The notes: generated by a model from the letters alone, not told the origin. Positions 42,633-51,672 are shown, counted from the stretch's first letter. The stretch: DNA of 64,000 bases from Sideroxyarcus sp. (GCA_030651895.1 JAUSBR010000013.1:62001-126000), one strand, 5' to 3'. Made by a program: numbers and translations.

Positions 42633-42644
42633 GAGACGATGATC

Positions 42645-43298
42645 ATGAACGCAAAACAATTGTTTGGAATAGCCGTGTCTGTATGTCTGGCGAGCGTGAC
42701 TTTTTCTGCCCAGGCTGGTAGCAAGGACGACAAGAAGCTGGATGCGAAGACCACCGAGATCATCAAGCGTGATTTCCGCGACAAAGGTATCGCCAAGGCG
42801 GATCGCGTGAACCAGGACGAGTTGCAGGCAGCTTGCAGCAAGTACCTGGACGATGTGCCGGACAAGCTGAAGGGCAAGCTGGAAGCAGCGCAGGCCAAGG
42901 AGATCAAGTGGCCTGCCGACGGCAAGTACATGGGCGACTGGAAGGCCGGCGAGAAACTGGCCCAGAGCGGTCGCGGCATGACCTGGAGCGACAAGCCGGA
43001 AGACACCCCGGGGGGCAACTGCTACAACTGCCACCGCCTGTCTGCCAAGGAGATCGCCTACGGCACCATCGGACCCAGCCTGCTCAACTACGGCAAGAAA
43101 CGCGGCACCAAGGAAGAGGTGCAGCGCAGCGTGTACGGCCATATCTACAATGCCAAGGCCTACAACGCCTGCGCCAATATGCCGCGATTCGGGCATATGG
43201 GCATCCTGACCGAAGCTCAGATCAAGGATCTGGTGGCCTTACTGCTGGACCCGGAATCGCCTGTCAATCCGAAGGACGCATCCGCTGCTGCAAAGTAA
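42645..43298 (+). CDS. soxX: SoxX, c-type cytochrome subunit of SoxAX
   Basis: 217 residues with signal peptide (1-24, AQA). The c-heme site CYNCH is at 126-130 and the Met ligand is in ANMPRFG. A long N-terminal extension (about 25-110) precedes the heme domain, as in the longer SoxX forms. AGGAGA overlaps the soxA stop and is 8 bp from ATG 42645; ATG 42639 is too close. The order soxA-soxX is reversed relative to the Paracoccus operon. Confidence 0.93.
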   Translation: MNAKQLFGIAVSVCLASVTFSAQAGSKDDKKLDAKTTEIIKRDFRDKGIAKADRVNQDELQAACSKYLDDVPDKLKGKLEAAQAKEIKWPADGKYMGDWKAGEKLAQSGRGMTWSDKPEDTPGGNCYNCHRLSAKEIAYGTIGPSLLNYGKKRGTKEEVQRSVYGHIYNAKAYNACANMPRFGHMGILTEAQIKDLVALLLDPESPVNPKDASAAAK

Positions 43299-43310
43299 CA
43301 TGAAGCCGAA

Positions 43311-43336
43311 CTGCCCCTTCCGCAAGGGAGGGGCAG
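43311..43336 (+). repeat. GNRA-loop hairpin after soxX
   Basis: CTGCCCCTTCC and GGGAGGGGCAG enclose GCAA (43311-43336); one pair is G-U. A stable hairpin 13 bp after soxX. The following gap up to soxB (43337-43467) shows no gene. The same GCAA-loop design occurs at 34996 and 45737. Confidence 0.55.
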
Positions 43337-43467
43337 GGTTTCAGCCCTGTGAATAGCGAGTCGCCGTGCGTGCGCTCCCTCACGATATACCAACCTGAAT
43401 CAGCCATGACGATCGCGCATCGATACATCCGTGCCGACCGCTCGTGTTTAGTGCGAAGGGATCTTTC

Positions 43468-45192
43468 ATGGACATGAATCGCCGAGAATTCTTGCAGCTG
43501 CTGGCCATCGCTTCGGCCGGCGGTTTGCTGTTGCACAACAACGAGAGCCTCGCAGCCAGCAATGCAGCGCGACTCTATGATCTGCCGCGTCACGGCAACG
43601 TCAGTCTGCTGCATATCACCGATAGTCACGCGCAACTGAACCCGATGTATTTCCGCGAGCCGGATATCAATCTCGGTGTCGGCAGCATGAGCGGCCAGCC
43701 GCCGCATCTGGTCGGCAATGCCCTGCTCAAGCGTTTCGGTGTCAAGCCGGGTTCGCCCGAAGCGCACGCCTACACCAGTCTCAATTATCTGGATGCCGCG
43801 CGCACCTACGGCAAGGTCGGCGGCTTCGCCCACCTCGCCACGCTGGTCAAGCAGATACGTGCCTCGCGCCCCGGCGCTTTGCTGCTGGACGGCGGCGACA
43901 CCTGGCAGGGCAGCGGACAGGCGCTATGGAGCAAAGGTCAGGACATGATCGATGCCTGTCTCGAACTCGGCGTGGATGTGATGACCATGCACTTCGAATG
44001 CATGTACGGCGCGCAGCGCATCAAGGAGGTCGAGGAAGGCCAGCTGGCCGGCAAGATGGATGTGGTTGCGCAGAACGTGAAGACCGCCGACTTCGGCGAT
44101 GCGGTGTTCAAGCCCTATGTCATCCGCGAGATCAACAAGGTGCCAGTGGCGATCATCGGCCAGGCCTTCCCCTACAGCACCATCGCCAACCCGCGCTACT
44201 TCGTGCCCGACTGGTCGTACGGCATCCAGGAAGAGAATCTGCAACTCGTCATCGACGAAGCGCGCAAGAAGGGTGCGCAAGTCGTCGTGCTGCTATCGCA
44301 CAACGGCATGGATGTCGACCTCAAGCTCGCCTCGCGCGTGAGCGGGCTGGACGCCATCCTCGGCGGCCATACCCACGACGGCATCCCCGCGCCCATTCCG
44401 GTGAAGAATCGCGGCGGTACCACGCTGGTGACCAACGCCGGTTCCAACGGCAAGTTCCTCGGCGTGCTCGATTTCGACGTGAAGAGGGGCAAGGTGGCGA
44501 GCTTCCGCTACAAACTGCTGCCGGTGTTCTCCAACCTGCTCGCGGCGGACGCGAGCATGACGGCGCTGATGCAGAAGCACCGTGCGCCGTATGCCGACAA
44601 ACTTTCCGAAAAGCTGGCGACCACCGACGGCCTGCTCTATCGTCGCGGCAACTTCAACGGCAGCTTCGACCAACTCATCCTCGACGCGCTGATGAAAGAG
44701 AAAGACGCGCCCATCGCTTTCTCGCCCGGCTTCCGCTGGGGCACCTCGCTGCTGCCGGGATCGGACATCACCATGGACGATGTGCTCAACCAGACCGCCA
44801 TCACCTATCCGTACACCACGGTCACCGAGATGAGCGGCGAGCAGATCAAGACGGTGCTGGAAGACGTGTGCGACAACCTGTTCAATCCCGATCCCTATTA
44901 CCAGCAGGGCGGCGACATGGTGCGCGTGGGCGGACTGGAATATACCTGCGAGCCGAATGCCGCGATGGGCAAGCGCATTCAGGACATGCGTCTGGACGGC
45001 AAGCTGCTGGACGCTGCCAAGACTTATAAAGTGGCCGGATGGGCCCCCGTTTCGGAAGCCGCGCGTGACAAAGGCGGAGAGCCGATCTGGGATCTGGTCG
45101 CGCGCCATCTGCGCAACGAGAAGGTCGTCAAGGTGACCGCACCCAACGTGCCGAAACTGAAAGGCGTCGCCGGCAACCCCGGCATGATCTGA
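43468..45192 (+). CDS. soxB: SoxB, thiosulfohydrolase
   Basis: 574 residues. Tat-type signal (MNRREFLQLLAIASAGG). A dimanganese metallophosphatase/5'-nucleotidase fold: LLHITDSHAQLNPMY, DGGDTWQGSGQALWSKGQDM, LSHNGMDVDLKLA and GGHTHDGIPAP give the metal ligands. The C-terminal nucleotidase domain runs from about 400. It hydrolyses SoxY-bound S-sulfonate to release sulfate. AAGGGA is 6 bp before ATG 43468. No soxCD follows, so SoxY persulfide sulfur is probably released as sulfane sulfur for cytoplasmic oxidation. Confidence 0.96.
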   Translation: MDMNRREFLQLLAIASAGGLLLHNNESLAASNAARLYDLPRHGNVSLLHITDSHAQLNPMYFREPDINLGVGSMSGQPPHLVGNALLKRFGVKPGSPEAHAYTSLNYLDAARTYGKVGGFAHLATLVKQIRASRPGALLLDGGDTWQGSGQALWSKGQDMIDACLELGVDVMTMHFECMYGAQRIKEVEEGQLAGKMDVVAQNVKTADFGDAVFKPYVIREINKVPVAIIGQAFPYSTIANPRYFVPDWSYGIQEENLQLVIDEARKKGAQVVVLLSHNGMDVDLKLASRVSGLDAILGGHTHDGIPAPIPVKNRGGTTLVTNAGSNGKFLGVLDFDVKRGKVASFRYKLLPVFSNLLAADASMTALMQKHRAPYADKLSEKLATTDGLLYRRGNFNGSFDQLILDALMKEKDAPIAFSPGFRWGTSLLPGSDITMDDVLNQTAITYPYTTVTEMSGEQIKTVLEDVCDNLFNPDPYYQQGGDMVRVGGLEYTCEPNAAMGKRIQDMRLDGKLLDAAKTYKVAGWAPVSEAARDKGGEPIWDLVARHLRNEKVVKVTAPNVPKLKGVAGNPGMI

Positions 45193-45213
45193 TACCGATA
45201 GAAAGGAATCGCC

Positions 45214-45720
45214 ATGAACAGTATTCGCTTCATCTTTATTCTGTTGGCCGCGTTGACCGTGCAAACGGCTGTCGCCGCTGACAAGTCCAAGGGCATCACT
45301 TATCAGGATGTAAAGTTGCAGATTGCGCGCATCCAGGTGGAGGACAGTGTTAGTTTCGACGACGCGGTGGAATCACTCAAGTTGCGCGCCAACCAGCACA
45401 ACCTCAAGTTCGTCGGCGTGAATGCGATCTACAAGGAGATCGAGTCGCTCACCGGCCAGCCGGCCAAACGCATGGAGATATTCAACTTCTGCGACGGCCT
45501 CACGGCGAACAAGATGCTGCAGGCTGATCCCGTGATGATCGCCTACATGCCGTGCCGCATCGCGGTGCTGGAAGACGCGCAGGGCAAGCGCTGGCTTATC
45601 TCGATGATGATGGACCTCGCCAAGGTCAAGAAACTGCCCGCCGATGCGCGCAGTAGCGCCGAGCGGGTGATGGCGGCGATGAAGGACATGATGGTGGCGG
45701 CCAGCCGCGGCGATCTGTAG
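45214..45720 (+). CDS. DUF302-like periplasmic protein
   Basis: 168 residues with signal peptide (1-22, AVAAD). The region 40-130 (SVSFDDAVESLKLRANQHNLKFVGVNAIYKEI...IFNFCDGLTANKML...YMPCRIAVLEDAQGKRWL) has the DUF302 pattern of a small beta-alpha fold with two cysteines at FCD and PCR. It starts 21 bp after soxB, with GAAAGGA upstream, so it is part of the sox operon. Role unknown; DUF302 proteins are frequent in sulfur-oxidiser gene clusters. Confidence 0.75.
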   Translation: MNSIRFIFILLAALTVQTAVAADKSKGITYQDVKLQIARIQVEDSVSFDDAVESLKLRANQHNLKFVGVNAIYKEIESLTGQPAKRMEIFNFCDGLTANKMLQADPVMIAYMPCRIAVLEDAQGKRWLISMMMDLAKVKKLPADARSSAERVMAAMKDMMVAASRGDL

Positions 45721-45721
45721 G

Positions 45722-45801
45722 GTGGGCAGGTTTCATCTCCCCGCAAGGGGGAGGCCGACGGGTTCCCAACGGCTTCGCCGTTACCCATTCGCACTGCCCA
45801 C
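45722..45801. repeat. Composite palindromic intergenic element
   Basis: Outer arms GTGGGCAG (45722-45729) and CTGCCCAC (45794-45801) enclose two small hairpins: CTCCCC-GCAA-GGGGGAG (45737-45753) and AACGGC-TTCG-CCGTT (45768-45782). The structure resembles dispersed palindromic (REP/MITE-like) units and would also end the sox transcript. Confidence 0.5.
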
Positions 45802-45832
45802 GCGGTTGCAAATGATATTTTCGCGTGGCCTG

Positions 45833-45860
45833 ATGTAGGGTGCGCAGGCGCACCCTACAT
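45833..45860. terminator. Perfect 28-bp palindrome between sox and MBL genes
   Basis: ATGTAGGGTGCGC-AG-GCGCACCCTACAT (45833-45860) is a perfect inverted repeat located 2 bp past the stop of the minus-strand metallo-beta-lactamase gene. Its left arm repeats the TGTAGGGTGSGCAGG sequence that starts at 45717. It probably works as a bidirectional transcript end. Confidence 0.55.
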
Positions 45861-45862
45861 AT

Positions 45863-46768
45863 TTATTCCCATTCCAGTTGCGGATACAGCAACGCGACGT
45901 TGCGGCGGTTGACTGCTTCGAACAGCAACCACTTGCCGCGTTCCGAGCCGGCTGCGCTCGGGATGGTCTGCTCCATGCTCTGGCCCTGCTTGATGGCGTT
46001 GCGTACATCGGCCAGCAGGGTCTCGAGGTAACGTTTCTCATCGTCGAGCGCAGTGCCCAGCGGTTTGCTGGTGGAGCCGTGTCCCGCGACGAAATGCTTG
46101 GCTGGGGTGCCGCGCAGTTGTTCGATCACTTCCAGCCAGCCCGGGATGTTGCCGTCGATGGAAGGCGTACGTTCGACGAACAGCAGGTCGCCGGTCCACA
46201 GTGTCTTGCTCGCGGTATCGAACACGCTGAGGTCGGCAGGGCTGTGCGCCACCGGATGCGCGGTCAGGCGCAGGAGGCGTCCGCCCAGATCGATCTCGTG
46301 TGTGTTCGCGACCGCCAGCGTCGGCGCTATCAGTTCGGAACCAGCCGCGTCCGCGCCGACCCACTCGGCCTGGTTGCGCAGATAGGCTTCCCGGCGCAGT
46401 GCCATCGCCTCGGCCAGCTTTCCGTGGCCGACGAACACCGGCTTGTCCTGCTTGAATGCCGCATTGCCCAGCGAATGGTCGGGATGCACATGCGTCGTGA
46501 TGACGTAGAGGATGGGCAGTTTGGAGACTTTACGTATCGCTTCGCGCAATTGCGAACCGACCTTTGGCGAACCGCCGGTGTCGATCACGGCGATCCCTTT
46601 TTCGCCGATCACGAAACCGGTGTTGCAGATGTCGCCGCCGTAACCAGCGTTGAGATCCTTGTGTTGGCCGTGGTGGACGTAGACACCTGTTGCAATTTGC
46701 TCAATTTTCAGTGGATCGCACAGTGCCAGGCTGGGGAAAAGCGTGAACAGTATGAGTAGTCTTTGCAT
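45863..46768 (-). CDS. Periplasmic metallo-beta-lactamase-fold hydrolase (SoxH/quinoprotein-relay-like)
   Basis: About 301 residues from the ATG at 46768, which starts a signal peptide (LLILFTLFPSLALCD); in-frame ATGs further upstream lack a ribosome site as well. Zinc motif THVHPDHSLGN (HxHxDH), then VAHSPADLSVF, TGDLLF and AGHGS supply the other ligands. The family includes SoxH and the quinoprotein relay system hydrolases. Several sulfur-oxidiser members are thought to act on persulfides or thioesters, but no activity can be read here. Divergent from tusA; both share the region with dyad site D. Confidence 0.8.
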   Translation of the reverse strand: MQRLLILFTLFPSLALCDPLKIEQIATGVYVHHGQHKDLNAGYGGDICNTGFVIGEKGIAVIDTGGSPKVGSQLREAIRKVSKLPILYVITTHVHPDHSLGNAAFKQDKPVFVGHGKLAEAMALRREAYLRNQAEWVGADAAGSELIAPTLAVANTHEIDLGGRLLRLTAHPVAHSPADLSVFDTASKTLWTGDLLFVERTPSIDGNIPGWLEVIEQLRGTPAKHFVAGHGSTSKPLGTALDDEKRYLETLLADVRNAIKQGQSMEQTIPSAAGSERGKWLLFEAVNRRNVALLYPQLEWE

Positions 46769-46886
46769 GGGGGTGATTTCCATTAAATAGTTAACAAAAA
46801 CAAAATATTGGCGCAATATGCGGAGTGGCGGCCAACGCGTGCGAATGTGATGGGAACGTGAAGGTGTCGCTTGCTCGGAATACAGA

Positions 46887-46925
46887 TAACACCAATGGGG
46901 TATCTAGTTCCCACTTATTGGTTAT
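46887..46925. promoter_or_regulatory. Tandem dyad site D upstream of tusA
   Basis: TAACACCAATGGGGTAT (46887-46903) and TCCCACTTATTGGTTAT (46909-46925), 22 bp apart, lie about 100-135 bp upstream of tusA and 120-160 bp upstream of the divergent MBL gene. A further CGGTTATAG occurs at 46972. Same pattern as sites A, B and C. The rest of the gap shows no gene. Confidence 0.6.
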
Positions 46926-47022
46926 GGACGTGCCGACCAAGTATATTCCTATAATGGCACTCGGTTATAGCACTGAGCCGCACTTTTTTAATCAGCATAT
47001 CTTTATGAGGGAGTAGAGAAAC

Positions 47023-47250
47023 ATGAATTTCGACAAAGAACTGAATGCCCGCGGAATGTCCTGCCCGTTGCCTATCGTGAAGACCAAGAAATCGCTGGCC
47101 GACATGACCACCGGTCAAGTGCTCAAGGTGATCTCCACCGACACCGGCTCCGTGAAAGACATGGCCGCCTTCGCCGAGCAGACCGGCAACGCACTGTTGT
47201 CCACCGTGGAAGAGAACGGCGAGTTCGTTTTCTACATGCAGAAAAAATAA
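47023..47250 (+). CDS. tusA: TusA-family sulfur carrier protein
   Basis: 75 residues. The CPxP motif MSCPLPIVKTKK places the persulfide-carrying Cys at residue 14 at the start of helix 1. The rest is the usual beta-alpha-beta-alpha-beta-beta fold (GQVLKVISTDTGSVKDMAAFAEQTGN). GAGGGAGTAG precedes the ATG. TusA accepts sulfane sulfur from rhodaneses and delivers it to DsrE-type and Dsr/sHdr enzymes. It lies 26 bp before dsrE2. Confidence 0.96.
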   Translation: MNFDKELNARGMSCPLPIVKTKKSLADMTTGQVLKVISTDTGSVKDMAAFAEQTGNALLSTVEENGEFVFYMQKK

Positions 47251-47276
47251 ACCAACCAGACAACAAGGGAGCAAGC

Positions 47277-47747
47277 ATGGCAAACAAGAAAATGGCGATC
47301 ATCGCCACCAAGGGCACTTTGGACATGGCGTATCCGCCGTTCATCCTGGGCTCCACCGCAGCGGCACTCGGTTATGACGTGCAGATCTTCTTCACCTTCT
47401 ACGGCCTGCAACTGCTGCGCAAGGACCTGTCCAGCGTCATGATCAGCCCGCTGGCAAACCCGGCGATGCCGATGCCCATCCCGATGCCCGTGATGGTGCA
47501 GATGCTGCCAGGTATGGAATCCATGGCCACCATGATGATGAAGCAAAAGTTGAAGAAGCATGGCGTCGCCTCGCTGGAAGAGCTGCGCGACCTGTGCCTG
47601 GAAGCGGACGTCAAGTTCGTGGCCTGCCAGATGACCGTTGACCTGTTCGAATTCGACAAGAGCGAATTCATCGACAACGTCGAATACGGCGGCGCCGCGA
47701 CATTCATGAATTTTGCAGGGGACACCGATATCTGCCTGTTCGTTTAA
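47277..47747 (+). CDS. dsrE2: DsrE2-family protein (DsrE/DsrF/DrsH-like)
   Basis: 156 residues. Segments typical of DsrE2: KMAIIATKGTLDMAYPPFILGSTAAALGYDVQIFFTFYGLQLLRKD, a Met/Pro-rich stretch (NPAMPMPIPMPVMVQMLPGM) that may touch the membrane, and the conserved Cys in FVACQMTVDLFEF. It works with TusA and rhodanese as sulfur relay in sulfur oxidisers. AAGGGAGC precedes the ATG. tusA-dsrE2 is a widespread gene pair; no hdr or dsr genes follow here. Confidence 0.93.
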   Translation: MANKKMAIIATKGTLDMAYPPFILGSTAAALGYDVQIFFTFYGLQLLRKDLSSVMISPLANPAMPMPIPMPVMVQMLPGMESMATMMMKQKLKKHGVASLEELRDLCLEADVKFVACQMTVDLFEFDKSEFIDNVEYGGAATFMNFAGDTDICLFV

Positions 47748-47766
47748 GGTAGATATCGTTTTATTG

Positions 47767-47787
47767 GAGACGCCATCCCGGCGTCTC
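47767..47787 (+). terminator. Hairpin between dsrE2 and the FadL-type gene
   Basis: GAGACGCC-ATCCC-GGCGTCTC (47767-47787) is a perfect 8-bp stem without a T-run. It sits 21-41 bp after dsrE2 and may partially terminate or process the transcript before the porin gene. Confidence 0.5.
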
Positions 47788-47810
47788 TTACAATCAGGGA
47801 GAAAGAAGCA

Positions 47811-49046
47811 ATGAGAATCAATAAGATCGCAGCTTCATTAATTACACTGGGCATGGCAGCATCGCCTTTGGCATTCGCAACAAACGGTGACGAAATGATG
47901 GCCGTTGGTTCGCAAAGTACCGCACTGGGTGGTTCCGGTGTAGCTCACTTCATGGGCGCCGAAAGCGTTTGGGCGAATCCGGCGATGCTGGGCAAGTCCA
48001 AAGGTTCTGAATTCGTCGGTGGCGTCGTGTCCTTCACGCCGAAAGTGAACAACAATGGCGTCCCTGCGCTGAGTGGTCAGCCTGCTGACAGCACTGCATC
48101 CACCAGCTACATCCCCGATCTGTCTTACTCCAGCAGAATGAGCGACAACCTGACCTACGGTGTCTCGCTGGCTGGTATCGCCGGCATGGGTGTTGACTAT
48201 AAAGGGGCCGCAGGTACACATATCAAGGCCAAGTCGGCTTTGAGCATCATGCGTGTCGTGATGACTCTGGCCTACAACCAAGACAATTTCGGCGTAGGTT
48301 TCTCGCCGATATTCCAGTCCGGTTCTTTGATGCTTTCATATGATGCTTCTGGCATGGGTATGGGAAATGTGAATGCTGCTGAGAGCAAGAGTTCCAGTAG
48401 CAGCGTTGGCTTTACGTTGGGTGGCTACTACGATGTTGCACCCGCATTTACGGTTGGAGGAGCATACCAATCCAAGTTTTCCGCAAAATATGGCACGCAA
48501 ATATCAGCTGCCGGTAATGGCTTTGGCCTGTGCCAACCGGCTGGTGGTCTCTGTATGGGATTGGCTCCATTTGGAGATGACTTGGATCAGCCAGCTCAGT
48601 TGAAGCTGGGTGCGGCTTACACCATGGCTGAGAGCGTTACGCTGACTGCTGACTACAAGTTGATCAAGTGGGGCAGTGCGGCTGGTTACAAGGACTTCAA
48701 CTGGAAAGATCAGACTGTCATCGCAGTCGGTGCAAAATATTCGGCAAATGGCTACTGGCTTGGTGCAGGATACAACCATGCCAACGACCCGATTGAAAAT
48801 ATGGCTGCCGGGGTATATCGCAATGATGCGATCAACTTCTTCAACAATATGTTCTTTCCTGCTGTCGTGACTAACTCCTACACTTTGGGCGGCGGTGTTG
48901 ACTTCTCCAAGACCCTTGCTGTTGAAGGCTCGTATGTGATGACACCGAAAGTGACGAAAGTTGCTCCTGTTACTAACTTCGGTGGTAGCAACACAACGAC
49001 ACACTCTCAAAGTTCGTATTCTGTTTCATTGCGTTACAAGTTCTAA
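47811..49046 (+). CDS. OmpP1/FadL-family outer membrane channel
   Basis: 411 residues. Signal peptide (1-23, AFA), then NGDEMMAVGSQSTALGGSGVAHFMGAESVWANPA, the N-terminal hatch typical of FadL/TodX. Many amphipathic beta strands follow, and the chain ends in an outer-membrane C-terminus (SQSSYSVSLRYKF, last residue Phe). FadL channels pass hydrophobic molecules. Adjacent tusA-dsrE2 suggests uptake of sulfur, polysulfide or other hydrophobic sulfur compounds, but this is only context. AGGGAGAAAG precedes the ATG. Confidence 0.88.
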   Translation: MRINKIAASLITLGMAASPLAFATNGDEMMAVGSQSTALGGSGVAHFMGAESVWANPAMLGKSKGSEFVGGVVSFTPKVNNNGVPALSGQPADSTASTSYIPDLSYSSRMSDNLTYGVSLAGIAGMGVDYKGAAGTHIKAKSALSIMRVVMTLAYNQDNFGVGFSPIFQSGSLMLSYDASGMGMGNVNAAESKSSSSSVGFTLGGYYDVAPAFTVGGAYQSKFSAKYGTQISAAGNGFGLCQPAGGLCMGLAPFGDDLDQPAQLKLGAAYTMAESVTLTADYKLIKWGSAAGYKDFNWKDQTVIAVGAKYSANGYWLGAGYNHANDPIENMAAGVYRNDAINFFNNMFFPAVVTNSYTLGGGVDFSKTLAVEGSYVMTPKVTKVAPVTNFGGSNTTTHSQSSYSVSLRYKF

Positions 49047-49096
49047 ATTCAGTGAGCTAACCCTCGGCAATGCCGGGGGCTCACATGAAGCAATAA

Positions 49097-49125
49097 AAAA
49101 GGCCGGGTGTCCCCCGGCCTTTTTC
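49097..49125. terminator. Bidirectional terminator between FadL-type gene and glnD
   Basis: GGCCGGG-TGTCC-CCCGGCC (49101-49119) is flanked by A6 on the left and TTTTTC on the right, suiting both converging transcripts. Confidence 0.88.
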
Positions 49126-49127
49126 TT

Positions 49128-51662
49128 TCATGTCAGCTGTTGTCGCAACGCGGCACACAGCTCTTCCGCCTGCTGCGGCTTCTCCAGCACTTCCCCGCCT
49201 ATCCAGAACGTGTCTTCGGCGCGCGAACCCAGGGTGTTGATCTTGGCGCTGTGCAGTTCGATGCGATGTTCTGCCAACACCCAGGCGATGCGGGCCAGCA
49301 GGCCGGGGCGGTCGCCCGCGACCACCGAGAGGATGTGACGGCCTTTCTCGTCCAGTGCGATGGCGACCTGGGGGGCGATGGGGAAGTGTTTGAGCTGGCG
49401 GCTGACCCGGCCCGTGTGCGGTGAGGTGGGCGCCGCATCGCCGGTCAGCAACTGCGCCAGTTCGTATTCGATGTAGTTCATCACGTCGCGGTAGACGGTG
49501 CCGCTGTTGTTCGCATCCATCACCTGAAAACTGTCCAGCGCGTAGCCGTGCTGGGTGGTGTGCACCTTGGCTTCCATGATGTTGTAGCTCATGCGTGCGA
49601 AGAAGTTGCAGATGTGGGCGAACAGCCAGGGTTTGTCCGGCGCGTAGACCAGCACCTGGATACCTTCGCCGCTGCGGCTCAGGCGCGTCTTGACGACGGG
49701 GGTGTCGGTGTTCACGCGGTGTGCCAGCAGGCGCGTGTGCCAGGCGATCTCGTGCGGTTCGTGGCGCAGGAAATAATCGGCGTCGAACTGCGCCCACAAC
49801 ATCTCGTACACCTCGCGATGGATGGCGTACAGGCTCAGTGTCTCGGCGGCGACGCGGCGCACCTCGCCGATCTGGTCGGCGATCTTGCCGCTGATCATGT
49901 AACGGCGGGAGGCGTTGTAGAGGTCTTCCAGCAACTTGCCTTTCCACGCGTTCCACACCTTGCCGCTGGTGCCGCGGATGTCGGCGACGGTGAGCAGATA
50001 GAGTGCGGCAAGCTGGCGCTCGTTCTTGATCTTGGCGGCGAAGGCGGCGATGACGTCCTGGTCTGACAGGTCCTGTTTCTGCGCGGTGGCAGACATGCTG
50101 AGATGCTGCTCCACCAGCCAAACCACCAGTTCGGCATCTTCGCGCATCAGGCCGTGCTGCCTGCAGAAGCGCATGGCGTCTCCGCGTCCGAGTTTGGAGT
50201 GGTCTCCGCCGCGTCCCTTGGCGATGTCGTGGAACAGGCCGGCGATGTAAAGCACTTCCGGACGCGCGAAGTCCCTGATGAGCCTGCTGCACAGCGGGAA
50301 TTCGTGCGCGTATTGTTCCAGCGTGAAGCGGCGCAGGTTACGCACCACCATCAGGATATGTTCGTCCACGGTGTAGACATGGAACAGGTCGTGCTGCATC
50401 TGGCCGACGATGCGGCCGAAGGCGGGGATATAGCGTCCCAGGATGTCCTGCTGGTTCATGCGCCGCAGCGCATGGGTGAGTCCATGCGGCTGACGGAAGA
50501 TGTCCATGAACAGCGCACGGTTGCGCTCATCCTTGCGGAAGGCCGGGCCGATGAGTTTGCGACCGCGCCACAATGCGCGCAGTGTCGGTGCCGAGAAGCC
50601 GGTCAGGCGCGGGTGCTGCTCCAGCAGCAGGAAACTTTCCAGTATCGCGGAAGGTTCCTGCTCGAACAGCGCCTCGTCGCGCGCCTCCAGTTTGTCGTCG
50701 CGCGCGATGAAGCGCTCGTTGATCGGTTGGGTCTCGGCGACCGGGAAGATGCGCGCGCGTATGGTCTGCAACAGCACGGCATTGAGTTGCAAGACGGCAC
50801 GGCGGGTGCGGTAGTAATGCTGCATCAGGTGTTCGCTGGCGCGGCGCTGCGCGCTGGCTACGATGCCGAGCTGTTCGGCGAGCGCGGTCTGGTATTCGAA
50901 CACCAGCCGGTCGTCGTGGCGGCCGGAAAGATAATGCAGGCGGATGCGCAGGTCCTGCAGCAGGTGCTCGTGATGGGCGACCTGGCGCGCCTCGGTGGCG
51001 GTGATGAGGTCGGCCTGCGCCAGAGCCTGCCAGGTATGGCCGAAACCGCAGGCGCGCGAGATCCACAACACCGACTGCAGGTCGCGTAGGCCGCCGGGAC
51101 TCTCTTTCAGGTTGGGTTCGAGATTGTGGTCGGTGTCGATGAAGCGGGTATGGCGCTGTTCCTGTTCCTTTACCTTGGCAAGATAGAAGGCGCGGCGGCT
51201 GAGGTGTTCGGCGAGCGCTTCGCGCATCTCCAGGAACAGTGCGCGGTCGCCGGTGATGCGCCGCGCTTCCAGCAGATTGGTCTGCACCGTCACGTCCGAC
51301 GATTCGGCCATGCAGTCGCCGACCGTGCGCACGCTGTGGCCGACTTCGAGGCCGATGTCCCACAACTTGCCGACCAGTTCCTGCAGGCGTTGTTGCAGCG
51401 CTTCGTCGGGCTGCTGCGGCAGCAGGATGAGCAGGTCGACATCGGATCTCGGGTAAAGCTCGGCGCGACCATATCCACCCACGGCGACCAGCGCCAGATC
51501 GGAAGGCATGGCCAGCATCTTCCACATCCGCACCAGATGATCGTCCACCAGCTTGGCGTGCGCGCGCAGATAACGTGCGGGATGCGGATTCGCCAGATAT
51601 TCCTGCTGCATGGCGAGCCGACCGGCACGCAGGCTGTCTCGGATCGCCGCGATGGTCTTCAT
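49128..51662 (-). CDS. glnD: Bifunctional [protein-PII] uridylyltransferase/uridylyl-removing enzyme GlnD
   Basis: 844 residues, normal length. Nucleotidyltransferase domain with GGYGRAELYPRSDVDLLILL (about 61-80), an HD domain for removal of UMP (HDIAKGRGGDHSKLG near 470-485) and two C-terminal ACT domains that sense glutamine (VLVYAPDKPWLFAHICNFF; ILSVVAGDRPGLLARIAWVLAEH). It controls nitrogen status through PII. It is 10 bp downstream of map, so the two form an operon. Confidence 0.96.
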   Translation of the reverse strand: MKTIAAIRDSLRAGRLAMQQEYLANPHPARYLRAHAKLVDDHLVRMWKMLAMPSDLALVAVGGYGRAELYPRSDVDLLILLPQQPDEALQQRLQELVGKLWDIGLEVGHSVRTVGDCMAESSDVTVQTNLLEARRITGDRALFLEMREALAEHLSRRAFYLAKVKEQEQRHTRFIDTDHNLEPNLKESPGGLRDLQSVLWISRACGFGHTWQALAQADLITATEARQVAHHEHLLQDLRIRLHYLSGRHDDRLVFEYQTALAEQLGIVASAQRRASEHLMQHYYRTRRAVLQLNAVLLQTIRARIFPVAETQPINERFIARDDKLEARDEALFEQEPSAILESFLLLEQHPRLTGFSAPTLRALWRGRKLIGPAFRKDERNRALFMDIFRQPHGLTHALRRMNQQDILGRYIPAFGRIVGQMQHDLFHVYTVDEHILMVVRNLRRFTLEQYAHEFPLCSRLIRDFARPEVLYIAGLFHDIAKGRGGDHSKLGRGDAMRFCRQHGLMREDAELVVWLVEQHLSMSATAQKQDLSDQDVIAAFAAKIKNERQLAALYLLTVADIRGTSGKVWNAWKGKLLEDLYNASRRYMISGKIADQIGEVRRVAAETLSLYAIHREVYEMLWAQFDADYFLRHEPHEIAWHTRLLAHRVNTDTPVVKTRLSRSGEGIQVLVYAPDKPWLFAHICNFFARMSYNIMEAKVHTTQHGYALDSFQVMDANNSGTVYRDVMNYIEYELAQLLTGDAAPTSPHTGRVSRQLKHFPIAPQVAIALDEKGRHILSVVAGDRPGLLARIAWVLAEHRIELHSAKINTLGSRAEDTFWIGGEVLEKPQQAEELCAALRQQLT

Positions 51663-51672
51663 GGAAGTGGAT

